From positions 4,154,001 to 4,218,000 of the forward strand of contig JABYQQ010000001.1 in the NCBI GenBank assembly GCA_022605405.1: a stretch of DNA of 64,000 bases, written 5' to 3'. The stretch is from Earliella scabrosa (taxonomy: Eukaryota > Basidiomycota > Agaricomycetes > Polyporales > Polyporaceae). The position numbers and the translations under genes were made by a program. The notes beneath the pieces are model-generated. The model was not told the origin of the DNA, ran no database searches, and worked only from the letters and a program-made list of their open reading frames with translations. This document shows, piece by piece, positions 32,394 to 43,043 of the stretch (position 1 is the stretch's first letter; every line of letters begins with the position of its first letter).

Positions 32394-32763
32394 GGGGAGT
32401 TCAGAGTAGGCGATTCTGGGCGATTCTGATGCGGATTCTTGACAAGAATCGGATCCTCGAGAATCGAGCGCTTAGGGCGATTCTGACAAGAATCGCCCAA
32501 AATCGCGGATGCAAGTGAAAAGCGACTCCGGAGTCGCTTTTCCAACAAGAATCCGCGATTCTTGTCTCTGATTCTTGTTGACGCCCTAGCAGGGTTGTCA
32601 ACACGGGCGTCCGCTCTAGAATCCAAAGACAGAATCCGCACGAAAATCCACTGGAGAAACGGGGCGGTCAAACCTGACCCGGATTTTCTGCCCTCGATTC
32701 TGTCGAGAAACACAGCAGCATCGGCGCAGAATCGGGCGCAAAATCGCCTACTCTGAACTCCCC
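32394..32763. mobile_element. TA-flanked MITE-like element with 22-bp terminal inverted repeats
   Basis: Left end GGGGAGTTCAGAGTAGGCGA(TT) at 32394-32415 and its exact reverse complement at the right end (32742-32763) bound a 370-bp non-coding element. A TA dinucleotide stands on each side (32392-32393 and 32764-32765), as after Tc1/mariner-type insertion. Inside are many AGAATCGC/GATTCTTG-type units in both orientations and a perfect 26-bp palindrome GAAAAGCGACTCC.. at 32517-32542. No transposase frame is present, so it would need a transposase from elsewhere. Confidence 0.82.
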
Positions 32764-33383
32764 TAATGATACTCACATGCATATCCCAGTACCCGTTGAC
32801 TAGTACTATGTTGGCAGGTTCACGTTTGCACACTTGGTTCGACAAATATACTTGTCGAGAGAGAGCACTCAGCACTTCACATCGCTGCTAAAGCCCGCCG
32901 CAACCGACGGTGCGAGGCCTCTGTTTCAGCCCACCCGTCGCCCGATACCCCTCCGAATCCTGCGGGCAACGGTACTGATAGGCTTCGGGGCATCGCAATT
33001 GACTGGGTCTGATATCGTCGATCATGGCATCATCGAGGGGAGCGGATGCTGTGCTGGTCGGGGACAGCGAGCGGGGACCCCGAGACACCGCTGCGATGAT
33101 CGACACGAGGCACACGGGGCGGGCATTCCAGCCAGCTCTCACTCAGTCTCACTTGTGATCGAATGCATGTATGATGTGAGACAGCGAGAGAGACCAGGAG
33201 CGCGCTGAATATTTCTGCCAGGCTCCAGTTGGCAGTTGGCCGCCATCTGTCGTTCGAGAGGCTGCGAGGTGCGTGGCGATCTCAACTGTGTTAGATGGGG
33301 GATCAGAGCGAGCTGACATCGCGTGCCAGGAATGTCTATGTATATACATATGAGTATAGAACAGACAGTTCTTTGATGCGCCC
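32764..33383. other. Intergenic region between the MITE and the allantoicase fusion
   Basis: 620 bp, the 3' flank of the fusion gene. Open frames on both strands up to about 125 codons have no recognisable content. Confidence 0.4.
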
Positions 33384-36096
33384 TCAGCTAGGAACCTGCA
33401 CGGTGTAGAACCCCGCGGAGCCGTCGAGATCAACGACCTCGCAGTCGAGCTTGTCGCCGTTCCCGATCTGCGTCTCCACGCATGTAAAGTCCATCGGCTG
33501 CGCACATTGAGCATTCCGCGCCGCACGTCAAGGTTTCCGTCAGCAAGACTCCTTCAGATCAAAGCGCACTACGCACCTTATACAGCACAGCCATGGGGTG
33601 GTCTGGCAAAACGAGTTCAAGTATCGGAGCGGTGAAAGGTCGGGCAGTCAGCATACAGTCATCGCCGAGTGCGGCGAAAGAGGTGCTCACGCCAGATGCC
33701 TGTGTCATACACAATACCCTGCCCGGCCGACGCAACAAACGCACGCATGCTCGCTAAGTCCGGCCTGTCGTCCTCTCCATTCTTCGCCACGATCACCAGA
33801 TACTCGCTCCCCGGGTTCGCCAACGCGTCGCCGTGCCCCGCCCCCGCCGCGGCGCCCCCCATCGGGATGAACGCCTGGTTCGTGCACGGGTGGCGCTCGA
33901 GCACCTTCACGGCCCACGTCCCGCCGCGCTGCACGTCGATCGGCCGGCAGCGGTAGACGGAGAGCCCCGCGGTGGCGCCCGCCTCGGGGGGATACGACGC
34001 CTCGAGAAGCGCAAGCTTGTGGAACTTGGTCGCCGTGCCCTGGTTCGCGCCCGTCACGCGCGTATGGCGCGGGTCCGGCACGGCGTGCACGTCCGCATAC
34101 GCCTGCACGACCTTCCCGAACGGCGCGAACGCCTCCGGGGTGAGCGGAAGGGCGGGTATGATGGGTGTGTTGGTGCTGCTGCTGCTGGTTCGGGCCGAGG
34201 TTGGACGCTCGCTGTCAGTGTTAGTGTTAGGCTCAGGGACCGCTGCAGCACCGCTCCCGCCATCTGCCACGATGTCGTTTGCCGCCTCGGTGGCTGCGCC
34301 GTCCGCGTCCGGGCTAGCACTGATGGCTGCGCGTCGGCCCAGGACGCGCACGCGTTTGATGCCGCCATCGGGATAGATGGTGATCCTGACGTGCGTGTAC
34401 GGGGTCCCGGCCACGTTCTGGAGCTGGAAGAAGTGCTGTCTGTGCGGGCCGAGCTTCGTGCGCGGGAGGATCGGCGTCCAGGCGTCGTCGGGGACGTCTG
34501 CCGGGACGAGCTCGGTGCTGTGCAGCGCGTGGAGCTCGCAGGACTCGGGGAAGTTGCCCTTGAAGTGTGCGGTGTCGATCTCCACTTGGGAAAGGTAGCC
34601 GGCGTCTCCGCTGCCATGAGGGCGTGGGGATGACAGCATCAGGATGAGTGTCAGTGGGATTGGGTTCTCTCTCGGAGTGTGTGCGGTGCGTGGCTGCGGG
34701 ACTTACAGTTTGATGATCGCCCAATCCTTGTGACCGGGAGCGCGGCTGCGTTTAGTCTCCCAGCCGTCGCCCATGTCTTTTCCTGCGGAAAGGTTAGCAG
34801 CCGGGATTACGCTAGCTGCGATGTCCACGGATCGTTTGACATACCTCGTCCCGGGAGGATTAGGTTAGAACCGACACCGAAATGCTGATCCGAGGTGTAC
34901 ACCACACGTCCTCCGGAGAAGACATGCGCCAGGTCAAACACCGCAGAGGTGTCCGAGGGGAAGACGGGTGACACCAAGCCGTATACACGGAATCGCGCCT
35001 TGCACGCACACGACAGTCAAGACAACGAGGGGTGCCTGCAACATCACCGCGATACTCACAATCCCGCCATCCGGATACATGTTCAGCTTGACATAGTTGA
35101 CACCTGTGGACGGAGGTACTATGAAGAGATGCCTGGAACTCGGACCAAGGTCCACCTTCGGAAGCAGTTCCTCCCACTATTGCACAGTCAAGGTTAGCAA
35201 TAGCACGCGATCACCATGGAAGCAAACTCACTCTAGGGTCGTCCACCTGAGGCGCCGAGTCGTCAGACGAGTACAGCACGTCGACAGATACTTGCGGCGC
35301 TTCGTTGCCTGAGGATCATAAGTCAGCATACGTCTCGTTTCGAGCGTGACAGCGAACACATACCGTTGAAGTGGCTGGTGTCGATGTCAAAGCCGTTGAT
35401 AGAGCCGGTCGTACCAAGGTTAATTATGACCCTACATACGAGTGAGACATCCAGTCGATGGACTGCGTCAATCCATCGCGTACCAGTCATACGTGGGGTT
35501 GTGCCTTCGGGTTTCCCATCCGCTGAAGAGTGCCCCTTTTGGGCCGAACTGACCTTTGAGGCTCGGGGCTGGCTACAAGGTCATCGGTCGGTATTCTGCG
35601 GCATATGGCACACAAATGGGGTAGTACCTCGACTAGAAGCAGGTGGAAGGCTTCGGCGAAAAATTCGTCGGAGACCGAGATGATCTCGCCTCCTAAGGCA
35701 ACGCTAGACAGCTCTGGGATAAGTTGGGTTAGTATGAGTCGTATATCCTGTAACAAATTGGGAGTGCAATAGAATTGATAACAATCTCGTGCATAGGCAC
35801 GGAATGACAATCGTGTGAGCTGAGCTGAGCTCCCGGAAGCACGTTCGCTCCCTGTTGATTGTCGTGTTCTTGCCCTGCTTACGAACATAGCTGCTCACAT
35901 ACGCCACACAGCGTTCTCGGGTTTGTCCGATACCGGCTCGTAGAGCGAGCGGAACCGATAACACGTAGATTGAGCTCGAGCAGTGTATCTTAATTGTAGC
36001 CTCAGGGGTCGCATTAAGACTCAGAGATGATCACGCACCGATATCTGTGGAGAACTTTTCCTTGAACTGGTCGAGCGGGATCCTTGTGTAACTCAT
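33384..36096 (-). CDS. Allantoicase-ureidoglycolate lyase fusion protein
   Basis: Starts [11 protein letters not shown] at 36096. Exon 1 is only 58 bp and is followed by a long 325-bp intron. Exon 2 begins [22 protein letters not shown], the allantoicase signature; [23 protein letters not shown] and [16 protein letters not shown] follow. The second allantoicase repeat reads [22 protein letters not shown], then [11 protein letters not shown] and [16 protein letters not shown] Ser/Thr-rich linker joins the C-terminal ureidoglycolate lyase: [39 protein letters not shown] and [14 protein letters not shown], ending with [19 protein letters not shown] at 33384. The two enzymes act in sequence: allantoate gives ureidoglycolate and urea, then glyoxylate and a second urea. 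A comparable fusion is known from Cryptococcus. Expect nitrogen-source regulation; no GATA site was verified. Confidence 0.93.
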
Positions 36097-36928
36097 GATG
36101 GCAGCGAGTAGATGTTCAGCGATGTCGGGGTGCGAGCAGACTGAGTCGAGGATGGGCAGCAGCGCCACCTGGTGCATATCGCGCGGCACATCTCGGAGGT
36201 TGAGCAAGGCGTTCGGGGAGATCGCGATCGCGATTGAGTACGCTGTAAGCGAGCGTGATGATGGTGACGTGTCCGCCTTCGACGTTCTTGCCTTCCTATA
36301 CGCGACCACGACCACCGCGTCCGCTCGTCCTGCTCGCCTGACACTTTCCAAGGCTTGTACCTAGCGATGCTTGTCTTGCACGGCCGGACCCAGCTGTCTC
36401 ACGTCCACGACGCGCATGGGGTCACATTAGGCGCGGGATCGGACTGCCATGTGACGCATGCCCAAACAGGGCGATGACACTGACTGAAGCAATCACATGC
36501 GATTGTCCGTTCCTGCCACAGCGCGAATGTCTGAACGACGACACCTGCCCTCCATATCTCTCGCTCTCACCACCACCACCACGCCATGATAGACCATCTG
36601 CTCGGACGACCGAGCATTAGCTGGAAGAGGACCCAGGTCGGTACAGCTCGCCTCATCTCCAGCACAGACTTCAGGCCAGTACGCTGATGTCATACTGGTT
36701 TACCGCCACAGGTCATACTGGTGATCATCTTCTGGTTCTGGCGTATTCTGCAGGGAGATCCCAACGGACCTAGGCTGCTTTGGATCAGGCGAGCAAACAG
36801 GGCTTTGAGTGAGTGTTTCATTCACTCCGGTTGCACGACGTCACACGCCGCCAGAAATGCGGACCGGGATTATGAAGTGATCTTGCGGGATGCCCTTCCT
36901 CGTTCGAAGCACCGCCAAGAACGGTGAT
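36097..36928. promoter_or_regulatory. Divergent intergenic region between allantoicase fusion and HSL-like hydrolase
   Basis: An 832-bp spacer between two start codons on opposite strands; both promoters must lie here. It contains (CAC)n-like CACCACCACCACCAC at 36569-36583. An in-frame extension of the fusion gene upstream to 36351 is open but lacks family similarity. Confidence 0.4.
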
Positions 36929-39892
36929 ATGCACTTCCCGCAACACCACTTCGCTCTCCCCCATCACAATCCCGGCGGCGGTGATGTCTCTGTATTGTCA
37001 CGTCCACTCACATTTTGGGAAGAACGGTTCACGCCATGGCAACTCATCGTCAGTACGTTGACGGGTATGTACGCCGTCCGTCACCTCGACAAGATTCTTG
37101 GCCTTGCTGGTGAGTTTCATACGCACCATGACTTCGTAATGACACTCATCGTATTGCCTCAGCACCGGAACCGCTCGCGAATCTGGTGCGTACCCTCCCT
37201 CGTATGTATGTGAATGTCGTCATCGAATCTGTTGTCCAGTATTCCCCATCGTACTATCGCGCCACATGGATAACGACCGGTCTCGATGCCGGCTTCGCCA
37301 CCGCCATGTCAATTAGGCCACTGTGGTTGAAGGACATATGTTCCATTCTCTTCTCAATCTACTATATTATATATGCTAATGAAGCCGACGAGAAGGTGGG
37401 ACCATGAGACACTCGTACCTATCTTTGACACCCGGCTCATTCCCACACAGCTCCGGAAATTCCGCGCCGTGCCTACCGTTGAGATGCTACGAGCGACGTG
37501 GGAGAAGACCACAAACCCTTACGTGGGTATCTGACACCTTGCACTACCCACCACACAGCTCACGCCTGAGTTAGATTCGCATGGTGACTCTACATCCTCG
37601 GATCAGTATACGGCGCAAGATCCTACTTGCCCGCCCGAAGGACTCGACGCAACGCCGCCCGATTACAACGTGGCTGTTTTTCGCCCCTCCGGCGGATCAG
37701 CTCGCGAGCGCAACTGACCTAATTCTCGACTTCCCCGGAGGTGGTTTTGTGTCGATGACCCCAGAACACCACGAAGAACGCCTCAGGATGTGGGCGATCC
37801 GTACCGGCAAACCGGTTTTATCTGTTGATTATGGCAAAGCACCGGAGTGTGAGTGAGGTGCCTTCCTACACGCTCAACACCTGACCGGACACCCCGCTCG
37901 GTACACACAGATCCGTATCCCTTCTCTATCGACGAGTGTTTCGATCTATATCGGGTACTCGTCGAGACGACCGGCATGGTCATCGGAATGTCAGGTCGCG
38001 CCCTCAATATCATTTGCACTGGTGATTCCGCGTAAGCTGTCCTATACCACTGCCGTGTACCTCCTATACTGAATTGCGCGATAGCGGCGCCCATATAGCC
38101 GTAACGGTTATGTTCAAGATACTGCAGACCCAGATGAACTTACCACATCCCGTTGCGCTCGTCCTGAACTACGCTGCCCTTGATTTCAACTTCACCTCTT
38201 GGATGACGCCCCAGAACCTGCGCGTATTGCAGGCGGAGCAGTCTTCAGGCCACCTGTCCCTGCTACCCGAACAGAAGGACCACCTTCGTCATATCAGTCC
38301 GCTCTCGATGGTTGGGGATAGGCGGCCGCGCCGGAGGCGGAGTCTCCGAGACACACTGCGTCAACTGACTACCTCATCTGCCAGACCGATGCCACCTCTC
38401 CGCACTCGTCACACCACGACGGATGTCAGGAAGCTCTTCCGGGACGACGACAGTCACGATGAGGGCGGTGCGATGGGCGACGATGAGGACGAGGTATCCT
38501 CCTTCATCAAGGAGGAAGACAAGCCCCTGCAGTACAGGATACGATTCAACCCTGACGTGGATCGTCTCGCCCCGCCCCGGCGAGTGGTTGCAGAAAGCCC
38601 AGCCCCGATGGATCCGAAAGAGCAGGCTGAAAGTCTACAGGGTCCTATGCCCGAAGCCACCGCGCCCATTGGAACCCGATTGACTATGACCAGTCGGACC
38701 GGTTACTTCCAGGATCGGATCATCTCTCCCAGCATGGTGAGTTCTTCACTCACGATGCAGCGGCACAGCGTCGTTGTGTCTCCGCCCGTGATTATGACTG
38801 ATGCCTATCAAACCTTGCTCTCAGATGCGCGCTATGGCGATTCTCTACATAGGGCCGCACCGCAACCCCGACTTTCAGTCGGACTACCAGCTCTCTCCCA
38901 TCCTGGCACCCGACCATCTCCTGGCGCAGTTCCCGCCGCTACTGATGACATGCGGCGAAAAGGACCCGTTCGTGGACGACACGCTCATCTTCGCCGGGCG
39001 TGTGCGCGAAGCAAAGCGCGCCCGCCGCGCGGAGCTCGAGCGCATCATCGCTGGAAAGAGCTCCCAGTTTGGCGAGGAACTGCGGATGAGCATGTACGAG
39101 GGCGGGCACGACCAGGCCATGCGCGCCGTCCGGCGCGAGCACGACCGGCTCGCGGCGGAGACCGAGGAGGACTGGGTCCGGCTCGTCATCTTCTCAGAGT
39201 GGAGCCACGGGTACCTGCAGATGCCCACGCTCATGCGTGAAGCTCGCGGCGTCATCGACGACCTCGCGGACTGGATTGACGAATCGTTCGGGAAGAGCGG
39301 ACAGGGGGCGTCAGTGACCGGCGCCTCAGGCTCGTTGCGTGACGGCATCCCGCCGGTCACCGTGCTTTCGGGCGATCGCCGCGGCTCGGTCAGTGCGACG
39401 AGCCCGAAGCCGAGGCGGTACTCAAGGACGCAGACGCAGCGCGACGTCGACACGGACGGGCTGACGTCGTCTGCGACGGAGACGGAGCTCGATACGGACG
39501 AGGTGCTCTCCTTTGCGCCGAAACGGCGCTCGCCGCCGACGTCGTACGCGGACATGCGGCGGGGCTCGAACACGTCGAGCGGGACTGTCAGGCGGTCGTC
39601 GATGAGCCGTGGCGGGAGCTCGGGGCAGAAGACGGGCTCGCCGCCGCGGGTGGGGCTCAATGGAGACCTGCGGTCGGACATCCTGCACGAGGTGCGGCCG
39701 CCCGTCCGGGAGCGGGAGCTGGAAGGGGCGCAGAATCAGGGCTCGCCGCCGAAACGGAGCGCGGCGTCGCCCGGGAACGCGCCGACGCCGCCGACAAAGG
39801 GCGGGCAGACAATTACCGAGTCGGAGCTCATGAGGCGGCGGAGGCTGCTCGACTCGCATCTCATTTCGCAGTCGCAGGACTCGATCAAGTGA
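36929..39892 (+). CDS. Hormone-sensitive-lipase-family alpha/beta hydrolase
   Basis: The start at 36929 gives MHFPQHHFALPHHNPGGGD, followed by a helical N-terminal domain (ERFTPWQLIVSTLTGMYAVRHLDKIL; EADEKLRKFRAVPTVEMLRATWEKTTNPY). The catalytic domain has the oxyanion-hole motif in the form DLILDFPGGGFVSMTPEHHEE, the nucleophile elbow GDSAGAH (joined across the intron at 38034-38088), the acid in LMTCGEKDPFVDD and the His in FSEWSHGYLQM. About 140 polar residues (RRPRRRRSLRD..; GDDEDEVSSFIKEEDK) sit between nucleophile and acid, and a disordered Ser-rich tail of about 200 residues follows the catalytic His. An intron at 38738-38822 (GTGAGT..TCTCAG) restores the frame. It probably hydrolyses acylglycerols or sterol esters inside the cell; the substrate is inferred. 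About seven exons. Confidence 0.88.
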
Positions 39893-41647
39893 GACTGGCG
39901 TCCTCCGGTGTGGAGGCTCGCTGGCGGGTCGCGGGTTGCGGTCGGGTCCGGGTGCACTGGGGTTGTCGAGCGTTGGTGGCTGACGTCGGGCGAGCCCACG
40001 GTCGCCGCGACAGAGCGTCGCAGAGGGCTTCTGTATGCATTTGTATAGCTCCCGACCAACTCCCGACGGAGACACTGCATGATGGATCGGGGAGTCGGGG
40101 ATGGCAGGTTGGGAGCGGCGGTGCAGCTGTCACTTCTTAGCCGGTAACTCCCCGGGTTCCTCTGTCGCTGTTGTGTGCAGCGGAGTGGATGGAGGGTGTA
40201 GCTAGTAGCTTGTAGAGCATGATCTATGTATCTTACTTGCATAATGTTGCGTTTCTGTGAAGGATTAGAACGAGCGATCGCGCTGTCTCGGATGTCTGGG
40301 ATTGGTCTTAGATGGAGCAGGAACAGGGATCGCAAGAACATCAACGAAATTAGTGGCCGGACGCTAGCCGGCTGCCGTACAACCCGCGTTCTGAACTGAG
40401 TCGGTGGGTGGATCGTTGACAAATGGGTGTCTGCGACGGGCCGTCCGACGTGTTCGGAAGGTTGCAAATGCACAGAGAGAGTTCTGGTCGCCGGACCCCT
40501 GCAGGGAGGCATGCGATTTGGGAATAGCAGTACTAGTGGGGATGAGGCATGTGGCCATGGCATACGAACGGCCATGGATAGAAGACTGGAGACGGCGTCC
40601 GAGGCGTACATAACCCCGACTCGACTCCGAGCAGCCGACGAGAAAAATATTGCGCAGACATGTACACGTATGCATTGCACGCTACGCGGCCGTGGGCCGC
40701 GGGTGGCCCGATCACGCTCGCAGCTGAGCATGAGACGAGTCACGAAATGTTCGCGTCTGGCGTTGGCTACGGAGACGGTGACAGCGAGTGGGTAGCGAGC
40801 GCGTGCAGCGCGATCGGCCGTGTCGAGCAGTGACATGTCGACATGCGGTGCTCAGTGGAAATGCAAAGGGCTGGAGTGATACAGCATGCTGTGCCAAGTA
40901 CAGAACATTCGAGCGCCGCGGTGCTGGAACGGGCGCGGGCGTCGAGCTCGGAGAGCGTCGGCGAGCTCGAGGGTTTGTCCGGCAACCGCGTGTGTCGCCG
41001 TTGTGCTGCATACGTACGACTATGTACTGTACAGGATGTGAGCGGACACGAGCAGCCCGGCGCGAGGCAGGACGGTGCCGGGTGCGATGCGGGGTCGGAG
41101 AGTGTGTGCGCTGGTGGGAGAGCTGCGGGCGGATCGACGCGCTCGGGGATGTGGCTCGCGTTTGATGGGAGGGCGAGTGAGTTGAGAGCACGCTGGCTGG
41201 GAGTTGGCTGGGCGAGGACTCAAATGCGGATAGAGAACAGACGGGCGCCTGTGTGCTGGGCGGCGGCGGGGACCCCAGGGAGCGTGATTGGCGCCAGTGT
41301 GGAAAGGGATGCGAAACAGAGTGTCGGGGTGGCGGTACGGTGAGGAATCAGGACGCGCATCTGAGATTGGGCATGACACATGTGCGCTTGGGGACGCCCT
41401 CCTATCGTTATATTCTATAAAGCCAGCCATTTTTCCCATTTTCCCCGCCGCCCGGCTCTTCGAGTCCTTGTCCCGCACGTCGACCGCTGCGTCCCCGACG
41501 ACACCACGCACGCCGCCGCCCCCACCGCCCGCGCCCGCGCCCTCGCCGCCGCCTGCCACGCACGCCCGCCATCGATTCCGACGCCTGCTCGTATCTGTCT
41601 GCCTCGCACCATCAGGAACAGTGATTACAGGCGCTACAAAGACTGAC
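39893..41647. other. Long upstream region of the zinc-finger gene
   Basis: 1.75 kb between two plus-strand genes. GC-rich, with long open frames on both strands (up to 366 codons, minus) that lack any motif and look like composition effects. A TATATTCTATAAA-like stretch at 41409-41420 lies about 230 bp before the chosen start and may be a core promoter. The frame of the zinc-finger gene is open back to 41288, but that part does not look conserved. Confidence 0.4.
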
Positions 41648-43043
41648 ATGGAAGTAGATGCCTCTTTCCGTCTTGCAACAATGCCCCCACCCTCCTCGAC
41701 TCCCTTCCGTGCGCTGCACCCATACCAGTTCGCCCCGGCAGAGTACAACCCGCTCATGCCCTCCCCCGACCATCCGCCAAACGCCCCCCATCCGCCCCCT
41801 CCCCTCCGCGCGGACCTCCCGCCGCCCTCTGACCCGCACGATCGCACCCACCCGCAGAACGCCTACTACAGCCACCCCCCGCCCCCACCCGCGCACGCCT
41901 CCTCCAGCCGTGCCCACTACCCATCGCCCCCAAGTCCCCAGTTCCGCACGCACGCAGTCAACTGGGGTCTTCCTCCGATCTCCGGCTCGCAGCAGCCGCC
42001 ACTACCACCACAGCAGCAGCAGCCGCCTTTGCCCCCACCCTCCTCGCTCGCAGGGCCCTCGATGCCCCCCGGCAGCTTCTCCCCTCCCCCCTCGGGCCGA
42101 CGCTCGACCGACGACGCCCAGCGCGCACCCCAGGCCGCCTTGCTCTACGCGCAATCGCAGCAGCTCCCGCCAATACAGGCCTCTGCCCTCGCGCCCGCCA
42201 CGCGAGGTCGATCCTCCTCTCTGATCGCTTCGACCTTCCCGCAGGGCGCGAACGTGCCGCGGTTGCCCCCGATCATGCAGGTGGAGAAGCAGCAGGTGAC
42301 GACGAGCGCGACCCAGGCGGCGAGCGCGAGTCGGCGGAGGAACGAGGCCAACTTCGTGTGTCCGGTTCCCGGTTGCGGGAGTACGTTCACTCGGCGCTTC
42401 AACTTGAGAGGTATGTCTGCCTTCCGTGTCATGCCGTCTACCGCTCCGCCGTTCAACCTGTCCGCGCGTGTTCGTCTCCGGTGACACAGGACACCTCCGT
42501 TCCCATACCGCCGAACGTCCGTTCCTGTGCGAATGGCCGGGCTGCAACAAGGGCTTTGCTCGACAACACGACTGCAAGTGAGTGTATGCGCTTGGGAAAC
42601 CCTGACACTGCTTTTTAATCGCTGCTGATCACCGTCCTCCTCCCCGCGCGCTCGATTTTATCTCAGACGACATCAGGCGCTACATACGTCGAGGTCGCAA
42701 TCCAACGTCTGCCAGGGCTGTGGGAAGACCTTCAGCCGTCTTGACGCGCTCAACGTAAGTTCCATTGGCTCATCCTTCTTTGTGCGCGCCGTCACTGACG
42801 TCCCGCGCTCTCACAGCGTCATTGTACGTTCGCCCCAGAATCGGGAATCTTTATTTCCGGCTGACATTGTTCCCTTCCATAGTGCGCTCCGACGGCGGCG
42901 CCGAGTGCCGCCAGGCGACCGAGGCTGCGAGCATCGCGAACCGGTTAAGCCCCCAGGAGGACGAGTGGGAGAACGCGAGCAATTCGACAGAGCGGTCAGA
43001 TCGGGGCCCGCGCCGGTCTCCGCAACGCACTTCAGCAAGCTGA
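41648..43043 (+). CDS. C2H2 zinc-finger transcription factor with Pro-rich N-terminus
   Basis: Exon 1 (from 41648, MEVDASFRLATMPPPSS) encodes about 240 residues rich in Pro, Ser and Gln. The fingers are spread over short exons: CPVPGCGSTFTRRFNLRG joined to HLRSHTAERPF, then CEWPGCNKGFARQHDCK joined to RHQALH, then CQGCGKTFSRLDALN joined to RH and LRSDGGAEC. Together they form two complete C2H2 fingers with the TGEKP-like linker TAERPF, plus a third divergent finger ending in a Cys. The arrangement resembles the Crz1/Azf1-type fungal regulators (ARQHDCKRH motif), but the closest family cannot be fixed by eye. The stop is at 43041-43043. The protein should be nuclear. The alternative upstream start at 41288 was not used. 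Confidence 0.82.

Noticed and set aside
31970..32875. 301-codon minus-strand open frame across the MITE
   Set aside because: Its openness follows from the AGAATC-type repeat and its inverted repeats; no protein motif, and the TIR element explains the region better.
36097..36351. N-terminal extension of the allantoicase fusion
   Set aside because: The frame is open, but the sequence is unlike any allantoicase start, while the Met at 36096 gives a normal start (IPLDQF).
39736..40836. 366-codon minus-strand open frame overlapping the HSL-like gene end
   Set aside because: Its 5' and 3' parts have no domain, and it lies antisense to the supported gene's final exon; it looks like a GC-driven shadow.
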